Shown here piece by piece: positions 18,339 to 27,349 of a stretch of DNA of 64,000 nt. Position 1 is the first letter of the stretch; each line of letters opens with the position of its first letter. The notes under the pieces are model-generated. The model was given only the letters and a program-made list of their open reading frames with translations, did not search any database and was not told the origin of the DNA. A program made the position numbers and the translations under genes. The stretch spans positions 62,001 through 126,000 of the forward strand of contig NZ_CANMVK010000002.1 of the NCBI RefSeq assembly GCF_947501405.1, written 5' to 3'. This DNA is from an uncultured Hoeflea sp. (GTDB taxonomy: Bacteria; Pseudomonadota; Alphaproteobacteria; Rhizobiales; Rhizobiaceae).

Positions 18339-19307
18339 GTGAGCGGCACGGACAATATCGAGGAAGTCCCGTTGCGCATCATCTTCATGGGAACCCCGGC
18401 CTACGCCGTTCCGACGCTTGAAGCGCTGCATGCGGCCGGGCACGAGATCGTGGCCGTCTATTCGCAGCCGCCGCGGCCCGCCGGCCGGCGTGGCCTCGAA
18501 CTCCGGCCGTCGCCGGTGCATGAGGCGGCCGATGCCCTGGGGGTCTCCGTCTTCACGCCCAAGAGTCTGAAATCCGATGAGGAGCAGCAGGCCTTTCGAA
18601 GGCTCGACGCCGACGTGGCGGTGGTGGTCGCCTACGGGCTGCTGCTGCCCGCGCCGATCCTCGATGCGCCGAGTCTCGGCGCCTGGAACGGACATGCCTC
18701 GCTACTGCCCCGCTGGCGTGGTGCGGCTCCCATCCAGCGGGCGATCATGGCCGGTGACAGCCAGACCGGTGTGATGATCATGAAAATGGATGAAGGGCTC
18801 GATACCGGCCCGGTGGCGCTGACCAAGACGATGGAGATTACCGGCCACGTCACCACCGGCGAGCTTCACGACCGGCTGTCCGAAATCACCGCATCGCTGA
18901 TGGTTGAGGCGATGGCCCGGCTTGAACGGGGAGAGCTGCCGGTCAAACCGCAGGCTGAGACCGGCGTCACCTATGCCGCCAAGATTTCCAAGGCGGAGAC
19001 CCGAGTCGATTTCGCCCTCCCGGCTGTGGCGGTGCACAATCATGTGCGGGGGCTGTCGCCGACCCCGGGCGCCTGGTTCGAGATCCGGACCGGTGATCGC
19101 ACCGAGCGCGTCAAGCTTCTTGAAACCGAAATCATCGGTATGCATGATGCCAACGCGACGCCGGGCACTGTCCTGGATGACCGATTGGCTGTGGCTTGCG
19201 GCGAGGGCGCGGTGCGTCTTCTGCGTTTGCAGAAGGCGGGCGGCAAACCGCTTGCAGCGCAAGAATTCTTACGCGGGGTGTCTATACCCCTGGGTACGGT
19301 GCTGTAG
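18339..19307 (+). CDS. fmt: Methionyl-tRNA formyltransferase
   Basis: Fmt formylates Met-tRNA(fMet) using 10-formyl-THF. The GTG at 18339 (GAAGG 8 bases ahead) gives 322 residues; a later TTG at 18372 would match the more usual N-terminus LRIIFMGTP, so the first 11 residues are uncertain. The catalytic triad is conserved: N117 and H119 in [20 protein letters not shown], and D155 in [12 protein letters not shown]-terminal OB-like tRNA-binding domain starts near 210. It lies 28 bases behind def and its TAG shares a base with the truA start. Confidence 0.96.
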   Translation: MSGTDNIEEVPLRIIFMGTPAYAVPTLEALHAAGHEIVAVYSQPPRPAGRRGLELRPSPVHEAADALGVSVFTPKSLKSDEEQQAFRRLDADVAVVVAYGLLLPAPILDAPSLGAWNGHASLLPRWRGAAPIQRAIMAGDSQTGVMIMKMDEGLDTGPVALTKTMEITGHVTTGELHDRLSEITASLMVEAMARLERGELPVKPQAETGVTYAAKISKAETRVDFALPAVAVHNHVRGLSPTPGAWFEIRTGDRTERVKLLETEIIGMHDANATPGTVLDDRLAVACGEGAVRLLRLQKAGGKPLAAQEFLRGVSIPLGTVL

Positions 19308-20065
19308 TGCCGCGCTACCGTCTCGACATCGAATATGACGGTGCTGGCTATGCCGGCTGGCAGCGCCAGGACGATCACCCCTCGATCCAGCAAGCCATCG
19401 AAACTGCGATTTCGGGCTTTTGCGGCGAGACAGTCGGCGTTCGCGGCGCCGGGCGCACCGATGCCGGCGTTCATGCGCTGGGTCAGGTTGCCCATGTCGA
19501 CCTTGAGCAGGTCTGGCCGGCTGACACCGTGCGCGACGCTGTCAACGCCCATCTGCAGATGGCTAAGGAACGGATTGTCATCCTCGACGCCCGTCTGGCG
19601 CCCGATGATTTCGACGCCCGCTTTTCCGCAGTCATGCGCCACTATGTCTACCGCATCGTCTGCCGCCGCGCGCCGCTGGTGATCGACAGAAACCGCGCAC
19701 TCTGGTCGCCCCGCCCGCTTGATGTGGCGGCTATGCATGCGGCGGCCCAGACACTGATCGGCCGGCACGATTTCACCACCTTCCGGTCCGCCCAGTGCCA
19801 GGCCAAGTCGCCGGTGCGCTCATTGGATAAGCTGGATGTGATCGCGGGCACGGAGCCTGGAACGATCGAAATCCACGCCTCGGCGCGAAGCTTCCTGCAC
19901 AACCAGATCCGATCCTTTGCCGGGACCTTGCGGCTGGTCGGCGAAGGCAAGTGGACGGCCGGCGATGTTGAGGCGGCGCTCGCCGCGCGCTCGCGAAAGG
20001 CGTGCGGACCCGTGGCGGCGCCCGAGGGGTTGTATTTCCGCAAGGTCGAGTATCCCACGGACTGA
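19307..20065 (+). CDS. truA: tRNA pseudouridine(38-40) synthase
   Basis: TruA converts U38-U40 in the anticodon arm of many tRNAs to pseudouridine. The GTG at 19307 overlaps the fmt stop by one base (TAGTG) and yields 252 residues starting [12 protein letters not shown], which matches the family start; an earlier open ATG at 19196 would lie inside fmt. The catalytic Asp is D52 in [12 protein letters not shown], and the C-terminal [13 protein letters not shown] motif is present. It is the third gene of the def-fmt-truA operon. Confidence 0.96.
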   Translation: MPRYRLDIEYDGAGYAGWQRQDDHPSIQQAIETAISGFCGETVGVRGAGRTDAGVHALGQVAHVDLEQVWPADTVRDAVNAHLQMAKERIVILDARLAPDDFDARFSAVMRHYVYRIVCRRAPLVIDRNRALWSPRPLDVAAMHAAAQTLIGRHDFTTFRSAQCQAKSPVRSLDKLDVIAGTEPGTIEIHASARSFLHNQIRSFAGTLRLVGEGKWTAGDVEAALAARSRKACGPVAAPEGLYFRKVEYPTD

Positions 20066-20314
20066 TTGCGTGGTGTGAGCCGGGCTGACTTCGCCTCGGC
20101 GGTTGCCCGGGATCACTCCTTGCCTCGCCGACCACTTCAGCGCGTGCCGGCATCATATCGCGTGAAATTGCAACCGGAATTAACCGAAAAATAACCCAGA
20201 CCGCTCAAATCTGGGATTGCCAGAAACTGCACAGCAACGCAGTGCGCATGAAGCCGGTCTGGGGCCTTTCGTCTGAAGGCATGTCGACGCAGTCATCTCC
20301 TGTCCGGAACATTC

Positions 20315-22810
20315 ATGCAGATTTCGCGCAAATTGCCGCTTGCCGCTGCTTTGCTGACCATCATATCGATCGGCGCATCCAGCATTGTCAGCCTGAGCAT
20401 CGGCTCCGACGCCGTGCACGGCCAGACCGCGGAGAAACTGATGGCCGTCGCCGATGGTCGCCGCAATCAGCTTGAGACCTATCTCGCCAATGTCGAGCAG
20501 GACCTTGTCTCGATCACCCAGAACACGATTTCACGGTCGGCGCTTGAGGGTTTCAAGTTCGACTGGGGCTTTATTGGCTCGGGCGCCGCCGGCGTGCTGC
20601 ACAGCCGCTATATCGATCACAATCCCAATCCGGACGGCGAGAAGCAATTGCTCGATTCGGCCAATGTCGATTCCTACGACGCCACCCACAAGCGCTACCA
20701 CGCCAAGTTCCGCGATATCGTGGATGCCCATGGCTATGGCGATCTGATGCTCATCGATATGAGCGGCAATGTGGTGTATTCGGTCGTCAAGGACCGGGAC
20801 TTTGGCGTCAATCTGCGTTCCGATGCGTGGCGCGATACTGCACTCGCCTCCCTGTTCGAAACAGTGCTTGCAGCAGAAGATCCCGCCGCATCCGCGTTCA
20901 GCGACTACCAGCCCTACGGTCCGTCGCAGGACCGGCCAACCGCCTTCCTGGGTCGCGCCCTTCTCAACGAATTTGGCATTGTCGGCGTCGCGGTCATCAA
21001 GATGCCCGATGCCAATCTCTCCGGGATCCTGGCCAACACCACCGGCCTGGGAGACACCGGCGAGACCGTGCTGCTGAACTCGGCCGGTTATCTGCTGGTC
21101 GATTCGGCCAAGACCGAAGTCAATGATGTGCTTGCAACCCAGCTGGCGCCTGAACTGGTGGCGACGGTTCCCGATCGGGACGTGGTGTCGGCCAACTATC
21201 AAGGCTACCGGGAGATCAGCGCCGATCTGGCTTTGGCGCGCGTCGATTTCAATGGCGCCAACTGGGTGGTCGCTGCCGTGGTCGACGAGGCGGAAGCCTC
21301 GGCAGCGGTGATCTCGATGCGCAACATGATCCTGGCGATCTCGCTGGCGATGCTCGTCGCCGCGCTGGCGCTGTCGACCTGGTTCTCGCGCACGCTGACC
21401 CGCCCGATTGACCAACTGGTGGGCTCGATGCGTCGCCTGGCGGATGGCGACACCTCGATCGATTTGGCCGAAACGGGCCGCAAGGACGAGATCGGTGACA
21501 TGGCGCGGTCCGTCGCGGTGTTCCGTGATGCAGCGCTTGAAAAAGCCGAGCTTGAACGCCGCGCCGACGAGGACCGCTCGCTTGTCGAATTCGAACGCCA
21601 GGAGCGCGAAGAAGCCAAGGCCGAGGACGCACGCCGCATGCAGGAGGCGGTGGACCAACTCGCCGATGGGCTGCACCGGCTCTCCGAGGGTGACCTCTCG
21701 GTCCATCTCGACACCCCGTTTCTTGCAAGCCTCGACCGGCTGCGGATCGACTTCAACACCTCGGTGGACAAGCTCAGCGCCACCCTTGGGGATGTCAGTT
21801 CCAACATCGATTCAATCAATGGCGATACGTCCGAACTCAGCGCCGCGGCCGACAATCTGGCGCGCCGCACCGAACAGCAGGCGGCATCGCTGGAAGAGAC
21901 ATCGGCCGCACTCGACGAGATTACCGCGACGGTCAAGAACTCGTCTGCGCGCGCCGACGACGCCTCCACCAAGGTTGGCGAGGCCAAGCAGTCCACCGAC
22001 AAGTCGAGCAAGGTGGTGGCCGAAGCAGTCGACGCCATGGGCCGCATCGAAACCGCCTCGGGTGAAATCTCCAACATCATCAATGTGATCGATGAAATCG
22101 CCTTCCAGACCAATCTGCTGGCGCTCAACGCCGGTGTCGAAGCGGCGCGCGCCGGTGAGGCCGGCAAGGGCTTTGCCGTGGTCGCCCAGGAAGTGCGCGA
22201 GCTGGCTCAGCGTTCTGCAACCGCCGCCAAGGATATCAAGGATCTGATCAACAAGTCCGGTGAGGAAGTGACCACCGGTGTCGCCCTGGTGCGCCAGACA
22301 GGCGAGGCGCTGGGGCTGATCGCCAGCCATGTCAGCGACATCAACGAACAGATCAGCTCGATCGCCACCGCGGCGCGCGAACAGGCGACCGGCCTGTCGG
22401 AGATCAACACCGCCGTCAATCAGATGGACCAGGTCACCCAGCAAAATGCCGCGATGGTGGAAGAAGCCACCGCCGTCACCCACAGGCTCAACAGCGGCAC
22501 TGCGGCGCTCGATGCGCTGGTGCGCCAGTTCACGCTGGTGCCGGGCGGCGCAAATGGCGCCATTGCATCTGTGCGCTCGGCTCAGTTCGCATCACCGTCC
22601 GCCGTCTCCGGCAGCAGCAGCTCCGGCCCCGCCCGGGCCTCCACTCCGCAGCCTCAGACCACGGGGTCGGCTGTGAGCGTCTCGGGTCCGGACTCGCGCC
22701 CTGTTGATTCACCCGCTCGAAACATGGTCAATTCGGTTGTCCGCGCCTTTGGCACCGGCACCGACGCCAAACCAACCACAGCGTCTGACGACGACTGGGA
22801 GGAGTTTTAA
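20315..22810 (+). CDS. Methyl-accepting chemotaxis protein
   Basis: This is an 831-residue membrane chemoreceptor. An N-terminal helix (about 7-28) and a second helix (about 336-358) flank a periplasmic Cache-like sensor of about 300 residues. Behind it come a HAMP domain ([10 protein letters not shown] to [10 protein letters not shown]), a charged helical linker, a second HAMP-like unit ([18 protein letters not shown]) and the signalling hairpin with the tip [22 protein letters not shown] Ser/Gly/Pro-rich tail ends in DDDWEEF, a pentapeptide-type tether like those that recruit CheR/CheB. Its TAA shares a base with the cheW ATG. The ligand is unknown. Confidence 0.95.
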   Translation: MQISRKLPLAAALLTIISIGASSIVSLSIGSDAVHGQTAEKLMAVADGRRNQLETYLANVEQDLVSITQNTISRSALEGFKFDWGFIGSGAAGVLHSRYIDHNPNPDGEKQLLDSANVDSYDATHKRYHAKFRDIVDAHGYGDLMLIDMSGNVVYSVVKDRDFGVNLRSDAWRDTALASLFETVLAAEDPAASAFSDYQPYGPSQDRPTAFLGRALLNEFGIVGVAVIKMPDANLSGILANTTGLGDTGETVLLNSAGYLLVDSAKTEVNDVLATQLAPELVATVPDRDVVSANYQGYREISADLALARVDFNGANWVVAAVVDEAEASAAVISMRNMILAISLAMLVAALALSTWFSRTLTRPIDQLVGSMRRLADGDTSIDLAETGRKDEIGDMARSVAVFRDAALEKAELERRADEDRSLVEFERQEREEAKAEDARRMQEAVDQLADGLHRLSEGDLSVHLDTPFLASLDRLRIDFNTSVDKLSATLGDVSSNIDSINGDTSELSAAADNLARRTEQQAASLEETSAALDEITATVKNSSARADDASTKVGEAKQSTDKSSKVVAEAVDAMGRIETASGEISNIINVIDEIAFQTNLLALNAGVEAARAGEAGKGFAVVAQEVRELAQRSATAAKDIKDLINKSGEEVTTGVALVRQTGEALGLIASHVSDINEQISSIATAAREQATGLSEINTAVNQMDQVTQQNAAMVEEATAVTHRLNSGTAALDALVRQFTLVPGGANGAIASVRSAQFASPSAVSGSSSSGPARASTPQPQTTGSAVSVSGPDSRPVDSPARNMVNSVVRAFGTGTDAKPTTASDDDWEEF

Positions 22811-23280
22811 TGTCTGAAACTGCCAACGCAACAGCCCAATCCGCCTATCTCGAAATCATCTCGTTCCACCTGGGCGAGCAGGTGTTTTGCGTCAACATCA
22901 TGGCGGTGCGCGAAATCCGCGGCTGGGCGCCTTCGACAACCCTGCCACACACGCCCCCGCATGTGCTGGGTGTGATCAATCTGCGCGGATCGGTGATTCC
23001 GGTGATTGACATGGCGGCCCGCCTCGGCCTGTCGGCAATCGAACCGACCGAGCGCTCGGCCATCATCGTGACCAACATCGCCGGCAAGCTGGTCGGCCTG
23101 CTGGTGGAGAACGTCTCCGACATGATCACCGTCAATGCTGAGGAATTGCAGCCCGCACCGGAAGTGCTGCCGACCGCCGAGCGGGCGCTGACCAAGGCGA
23201 TCATTCCCCATGACGAGCAGATGATTTGCTATCTGGATCTCGACGCGCTGTTCTCGGACGCCGACGAACTCGCCGCCTGA
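22810..23280 (+). CDS. cheW: Chemotaxis coupling protein CheW
   Basis: CheW is the SH3-like adaptor that joins chemoreceptors to the kinase CheA. The 156-residue protein has the family core: HLGEQVFCVNIMAVREI, the conserved VINLRGSVIPVIDMAARLG and VGLLVENVSDMI, ending in CYLDLDALF. It follows the MCP with a one-base overlap, so receptor and adaptor are made together. No cheA, cheY, cheB or cheR is in the window, so this is an accessory pair feeding an array encoded elsewhere. Confidence 0.96.
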   Translation: MSETANATAQSAYLEIISFHLGEQVFCVNIMAVREIRGWAPSTTLPHTPPHVLGVINLRGSVIPVIDMAARLGLSAIEPTERSAIIVTNIAGKLVGLLVENVSDMITVNAEELQPAPEVLPTAERALTKAIIPHDEQMICYLDLDALFSDADELAA

Positions 23281-23320
23281 CCGGGCTTTTCATTTCCGGG
23301 TCCGGTCTTCCGGCTTGAAG

Positions 23321-23345
23321 TCTTCCGGGTCCTGAACCCGGGAGA
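23321..23345. terminator. Hairpin between convergent cheW and membrane protein gene
   Basis: A 10-base-pair stem (TCTTCCGGGT against ACCCGGGAGA, one G-U pair) closes a 5-base loop midway between two convergent genes. There is no clear U run on either strand, so it may act as a weak, bidirectional or Rho-assisted terminator. Confidence 0.45.
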
Positions 23346-23380
23346 CCAGGCCTCCGGAATGCGGGATTGCGACCCGGCGG

Positions 23381-23983
23381 TCAGCCGCCCAGCGTTGTGA
23401 ATGCGAATTCCGAGATGGTCAGACCGGTCATTACCATCATGATCGTAATGAAGATGGCGGTCATCAACTCCCCTTCGAGGCAAATCCGGATTGCCCGGAA
23501 GTAGAGCCCGATCACCATCGCGTAGACCACCAGAGAAATGACGGCAAACAGCGGATCGGGCACCGGTGCAAGATAGCGCAGCGCCGCCGGGAAGAAGCCG
23601 ACATAGGCCGAAAACAGTCCGAACCAGTTGTTGACCACCACCAGCCGCGAAAACATGCCCGACAGGCCGAACAATTGCGTCACCGCAAGCAGCAGGATCG
23701 GTGGAATAACCCAGGCCGCGATATCGAAACTCGTTGATATCAGGAAGAAGCCGATCACCTCGCCTGCGCTTTCGGGCCGGGTTTCGGGTGCTGCAAGCCA
23801 CATGCCGGTCCACAAAAAACACTGAACCGGCCAGGCCCATGCGAAAGCCCCGAACGAGCGCCAGAACCCGTCTGGCGAGACATCGAACAGTTTCAGCCCC
23901 TCGGGCCGTTTGAGGATCAGATAAAACAGACCCGCCATCGAGCGGCCGGCTTCATGCCGGGAGGGTAGGAGACCGCGCGCCAC
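23381..23983 (-). CDS. Uncharacterised polytopic membrane protein downstream of dapE
   Basis: I do not recognise a named family. The product is up to 200 residues with about five hydrophobic segments (around 40-60, 76-100, 105-130, 140-165 and 175-195) and a conserved-looking N-terminus FYLILKRPEGLKLFDVSPDGFWRSF. The layout resembles Yip1/DUF-type integral membrane proteins. The GTG at 23983 lies 2 bases after the dapE stop; an ATG at 23938 (giving 185 residues starting MAGLFYLILKR) is an equally good start. Tight spacing indicates co-transcription with dapE, but no metabolic role follows from that. Confidence 0.7.
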   Translation of the reverse strand: MARGLLPSRHEAGRSMAGLFYLILKRPEGLKLFDVSPDGFWRSFGAFAWAWPVQCFLWTGMWLAAPETRPESAGEVIGFFLISTSFDIAAWVIPPILLLAVTQLFGLSGMFSRLVVVNNWFGLFSAYVGFFPAALRYLAPVPDPLFAVISLVVYAMVIGLYFRAIRICLEGELMTAIFITIMMVMTGLTISEFAFTTLGG

Positions 23984-23985
23984 CT

Positions 23986-25182
23986 TTAACCGGCTCCCGC
24001 GCTGTCGAACCAGCGCTCGACAAACAATTCGTAGATGCCGGTCAGTTCCTCAAGATCCGACAACGCCACCCGTTCATCGACCATATGCATGGTCTTGCCG
24101 ACCAGGCCGAACTCAACGACCGGACAATAGTCCTTGATAAAGCGGGCATCCGATGTTCCGCCGGTGGTCGACAGCGCCGGAGTGCGTCCCGTCGCCTCGA
24201 CCACGGCTGCAGACAGCGCGCTGGTCAGCGCCTCGTCGCGGGTCACGAAGGAGGGCGACGGACGGTTCGAGAACTCGACCGCGTACTCCACCTGATCACG
24301 CCCCGGCCGCAGCGTGGAGCCTTTGGCCGCCCGTTCGAGCCGTGCGGTGAGCTCCGCCGCCAATGCTTCGGCGGTCCAGATGTCGTTGAACCTGATGTTG
24401 AATTTCGCGACGGCCTGCGCCGGGATTACATTGGCTGAAGGATTGCCAGTGTCGATCGAGGTCACCTCCAGATTGGAAGGTGGAAAACGCTCATTGCCGG
24501 CGTCCAGCGGCGGATCCATCAGCGCCTGTGCAAGCGTCGCCATCCCGCGCAGCGGATTGTCGGCCAGATGCGGATAGGCGACATGGCCCTGAACACCGCG
24601 CACCGTCAGCGTTCCCGACAGCGATCCGCGGCGGCCGATCTTGATCATGTCGCCAAGCTGGTCGGGATTGGTTGGCTCGCCGACCACAGCTGCATCCCAG
24701 CGTTCGCCCTTCGCCGCCGCGTGCGCCAGAAGTTTCTCCGTGCCGTTGATGGCCGGGCCTTCTTCATCGCCGGTGATCAGCAGCGAAACCGATCCTTGCG
24801 GTGCGCCGCGCCGTTCGATCAGCCTGGCGATTGCCGAGACAAAACAGGCGATGCCGCCTTTCATGTCGACCGCGCCGCGCCCGTACATGTGACCATCGAC
24901 GATTGTCGCTGAAAACGGATCCTGCAACCAGGCTTCTGCATCACCAACCGGTACTACATCGGTGTGCCCGGCAAACATCAGATGCGGCCCTTCCGCGCCG
25001 AGCCGGGAATAGAGGTTCTCCACGTCCGGTGTTCCGGTGTCCGAAAATGTCACGCGGTCATTGGCAAATCCCAATTGCGCAAGCATTTTCGAGAGCGCGT
25101 CGAGCGCACCGCAGTCCTCGGGCGTCACCGAAGGACAGCGGATCAGGGCTGCAAGGGTCTGTGCGGGATCGGTCAGCTTCAT
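23986..25182 (-). CDS. dapE: Succinyl-diaminopimelate desuccinylase
   Basis: DapE is the di-zinc M20 hydrolase that makes LL-diaminopimelate and succinate in the succinylase branch of lysine and peptidoglycan synthesis. From the ATG at 25182 it is 398 residues, starting MKLTDPAQTLAALI as in relatives; an open ATG at 25233 adds only an unconserved leader. Metal and catalytic motifs are AGHTDVVP (H73, D75), GRGAVDMKGG (D106) and ITGDEEGPA with the catalytic Glu pair. DapD, the enzyme acting earlier in the branch, is encoded 1.2 kb upstream on the same strand. Confidence 0.95.
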   Translation of the reverse strand: MKLTDPAQTLAALIRCPSVTPEDCGALDALSKMLAQLGFANDRVTFSDTGTPDVENLYSRLGAEGPHLMFAGHTDVVPVGDAEAWLQDPFSATIVDGHMYGRGAVDMKGGIACFVSAIARLIERRGAPQGSVSLLITGDEEGPAINGTEKLLAHAAAKGERWDAAVVGEPTNPDQLGDMIKIGRRGSLSGTLTVRGVQGHVAYPHLADNPLRGMATLAQALMDPPLDAGNERFPPSNLEVTSIDTGNPSANVIPAQAVAKFNIRFNDIWTAEALAAELTARLERAAKGSTLRPGRDQVEYAVEFSNRPSPSFVTRDEALTSALSAAVVEATGRTPALSTTGGTSDARFIKDYCPVVEFGLVGKTMHMVDERVALSDLEELTGIYELFVERWFDSAGAG

Positions 25183-25282
25183 GGCATCGTGATTAGACGA
25201 TTGGCCGGATGCTGTCGACCGCCAAGCGGCCACAACCGGCCGGTCGGCTGCCAGGGTTCAGGCGAGTTGTGGAACGGATCCC

Positions 25283-25328
25283 AATGCATGTCGCGCTCAA
25301 TTGGATTCAATTGAGCGCGACATGCATT
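25283..25328. repeat. Perfect 21-bp inverted repeat with GATT loop
   Basis: Two 21-base arms (25283-25303 and 25308-25328) are exact reverse complements around the loop GATT. The arms contain ATGCATGTCGCGC. This resembles the palindromic intergenic mosaic elements common in rhizobial genomes, though I cannot confirm the family without a search. As RNA it would form a very stable hairpin. Neither strand has a terminator-type U run after it. Confidence 0.8.
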
Positions 25329-25340
25329 CTTTCAAAGTGT

Positions 25341-25378
25341 TACAGCGCCGCGCATCCGATTGGATGCGCGGCGCTGTA
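25341..25378. repeat. Perfect 17-bp inverted repeat with GATT loop
   Basis: Two 17-base arms (25341-25357 and 25362-25378) starting TACAGCGCCGCGC are exact complements around the same loop GATT as the neighbouring repeat, 12 bases away. The shared loop and close spacing suggest both are modules of one composite element rather than two independent terminators. Confidence 0.8.
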
Positions 25379-25533
25379 GGCGTCACGGCCTGACCGGCAA
25401 CCGGATGTGTGTGACGCGTGTGTTCAGTTACGTTCCCGGGCATCGTTCGAGGCCGGTGCCGCAGGTCATTTCGCCGCGATCAGCACCGGCCGCGAGGTCT
25501 GACAAATTGACCGGCAGGCAAAGGAACAGGCAG

Positions 25534-25773
25534 CTATTTCTGACGGACCTTCTCCTCATCCTGCACGCCAATGTTCAGCACGCTGCCGCGACCCGAACCG
25601 GTTTCAATGCGCCCCCTGAGATTGTTCAGATCACGGCGCGAAGTCCCCCATCGGGCGTCGAAAAACCAAACGCCTTCCTGAAGCTCAGGATTGATCGCCG
25701 GTACCGCCATTAGCCCGGCGGTGATTTCCCCGGCTGTCGTGTCTTCAGTGAAGATGACCCAGAACTCATTCAT
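25534..25773 (-). CDS. Small hypothetical protein (79 aa)
   Basis: I do not recognise this 79-residue protein. It is soluble and mixed alpha/beta in character, starting MNEFWVIFTEDTTAGEITAGLM, with aromatic residues around WFFDARWGTSRRDL. Support for a real gene is the good ribosome site GGGAGA 7 bases before the ATG and a TATGAT box about 37 bases upstream of the start. It lies between dapE and the dapD-DUF805 pair on the same strand but with large gaps on both sides, so it is probably a separate transcript. Function unknown. Confidence 0.6.
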   Translation of the reverse strand: MNEFWVIFTEDTTAGEITAGLMAVPAINPELQEGVWFFDARWGTSRRDLNNLRGRIETGSGRGSVLNIGVQDEEKVRQK

Positions 25774-25921
25774 TGTGTGTCTCCCTGTTTGCTCCAGGAG
25801 AGAATATCATAAGTTGCGTGTTGTTGCTGTAATATAGCAAAAGGTGCAGCTCGATGGCGCCAGTGGCGGACGGTGGCCCCGCAGGCTCGTAAACCGGGAC
25901 ATGCCTGCGAACCGCTTTGGC

Positions 25922-25954
25922 GGCCGGCCTTCGCGAAAAAAACACCGGCCGGCC
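25922..25954 (-). terminator. Possible terminator after the dapD-DUF805 unit
   Basis: GGCCGGCC at 25922-25929 can pair with GGCCGGCC at 25947-25954. On the minus strand a run of seven T lies at 25935-25941, just after the first GC block. It sits 9-40 bases beyond the DUF805 stop. The T run lies inside the larger loop, so the exact fold is unclear. Confidence 0.35.
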
Positions 25955-25962
25955 TGGCGGGA

Positions 25963-26343
25963 TCAGTAGCCCGACTGATCCGGCCCCGGGCCGTGGCGGT
26001 TGGGGCCTTTGTTCGACGGCCAGACCATGATCATGATCAACATCAGGAAGGATGCCGCCGGGATCACCAGCACACCCACCAGAATGCCTGGCAGTCCAGC
26101 ATCATGCAGCCGTTTGATGCTCATCACGGCAATCGACCAGGCCGCCGGGAAAAACAGCAATATGATCCCCAGCCCCGCAGCCGCCATGGCGTCGCTGTCG
26201 GGGACCGCCCGGATCGCCGCTGACAGCGGGATGGCCATCACAACCATCCAGAACAGCATCGCCCACGCATAGGTGCGGCGCGACACCCTGCCCGAAACGC
26301 CGAACAGCAGCCAGCGCATGCCGGGGCGGGGACGCGCCGCCAT
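25963..26343 (-). CDS. DUF805 family membrane protein
   Basis: This 126-residue inner-membrane protein is of the DUF805 (YhaH/YhaI-like) family: GVSGRVSRRTYAW before the first helix, then four hydrophobic segments and the conserved IAVMSIKRLHDAG between them. Function is unknown in all organisms I know of. The ATG at 26343 begins 4 bases after the dapD stop, so it is co-transcribed with dapD; an open ATG at 26397 would lie inside dapD and is less likely. The polar, Gly/Pro-rich C-terminus ends at a possible terminator. Confidence 0.8.
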   Translation of the reverse strand: MAARPRPGMRWLLFGVSGRVSRRTYAWAMLFWMVVMAIPLSAAIRAVPDSDAMAAAGLGIILLFFPAAWSIAVMSIKRLHDAGLPGILVGVLVIPAASFLMLIMIMVWPSNKGPNRHGPGPDQSGY

Positions 26344-26347
26344 GGGC

Positions 26348-27202
26348 TCAGTCTCGAAGCAGCTCGTTGATGCCGGTTTTTGACCGGGTTTGGGCATCGA
26401 CGGTCTTGACGATCACCGCGCAGTACAAATTGGGTGCCGCCGCGCCGTTGCCCATTGTGCCCGAACCCGGCATTGAGCCGGCGACCACCACCGAATAGGG
26501 CGGCACTTCGCCATAGCTGATCTCGCCGGTCAGACGATTGACGATGCGGGTCGATTTGCCGATATAGACGCCCATCCCGAGCACCGAGCCTTCACGCACG
26601 ATGCAGCCCTCGACCACTTCCGAGCGTGCGCCGATGAAGCAATTGTCCTCGATGATGGTCGGGCCCGCCTGCAGCGGTTCGAGAACGCCGCCGATGCCGA
26701 CCCCGCCGGACAGATGCACGTTTTTGCCGATCTGGGCGCAAGAGCCGACCGTGGCCCAGCCGTCGACCATCGAACCCTCGTCCACATAGGCGCCCAGATT
26801 GACGAAGGACGGCATCAGAACCACGTTCTTGCCAATGAAGGCGCCGCGCCGGACAATGGAGCCGGGAACGGCCCGGAAGCCGCTGCGCTCGAATTCGTTG
26901 ACGCTCCAGCCGTCGAATTTGGAGGGCACCTTGTCCCACCAGACCGCTTCGCCGGGCCCGCCCTTGATGATCTCCATCGGGTTGAGCCGGAACGACAGCA
27001 GCACCGCCTTCTTGAGCCATTGATTGACCGTCCAGCTCCCGTCTTCGCCGCGTTCGGCCACCCGCGCCTCGCCGCGGTCGAGCAGATTGAGCGCCTCTTC
27101 CACCGAATCGCGCACCTCGCCACGGGTCGAGGTGGAGACTTCGTCACGGTTGTCAAAAGCGGCTTCGATGGTGGTGGCGAGCGTGGCCATGTCGTGTTTC
27201 AT
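26348..27202 (-). CDS. dapD: Tetrahydrodipicolinate N-succinyltransferase
   Basis: DapD transfers succinyl from succinyl-CoA to tetrahydrodipicolinate, the first step of the succinylase branch to diaminopimelate and lysine. The 284-residue trimeric enzyme has an alpha N-terminal domain (about 1-100) and a left-handed beta-helix with hexapeptide repeats, seen around [30 protein letters not shown], of which the core V/I-x-x-x-x-G periodicity is clear. The ATG at 27202 gives the usual start; a second Met follows 4 codons later. DUF805 follows directly and dapE lies further on. Confidence 0.95.
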   Translation of the reverse strand: MKHDMATLATTIEAAFDNRDEVSTSTRGEVRDSVEEALNLLDRGEARVAERGEDGSWTVNQWLKKAVLLSFRLNPMEIIKGGPGEAVWWDKVPSKFDGWSVNEFERSGFRAVPGSIVRRGAFIGKNVVLMPSFVNLGAYVDEGSMVDGWATVGSCAQIGKNVHLSGGVGIGGVLEPLQAGPTIIEDNCFIGARSEVVEGCIVREGSVLGMGVYIGKSTRIVNRLTGEISYGEVPPYSVVVAGSMPGSGTMGNGAAAPNLYCAVIVKTVDAQTRSKTGINELLRD

Positions 27203-27349
27203 CGTGGCGATTCCTTAAGGTTCAACGTCTAGTGTTGGCTTAACAGGGCGCAGGGAGCCGGACCGCCTCCGCCGTTGCACTTCTCCTAGGCGAGAGGGCG
27301 CGCGGGGTCAATTCCGCGGCTGTGCCAAGCGCAACAACAAGGACTTTGC

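Larger units (their letters stand above)
25183..25533. other. Intergenic region upstream of dapE holding two palindromes
   Basis: No gene is visible between dapE and the small hypothetical gene at 25534. The stretch holds two perfect inverted repeats at 25283-25328 and 25341-25378 (described separately). It should also contain the dapE promoter between 25183 and 25280, where I see no strong consensus boxes. The part from 25380 to 25533 shows nothing I can name. Confidence 0.6.

Noticed and set aside
20531-22483. Several minus-strand frames of 160-390 codons opposite the MCP
   Set aside because: The MCP frame is complete with membrane helices, HAMP and signalling tip; the antisense frames follow from codon bias.
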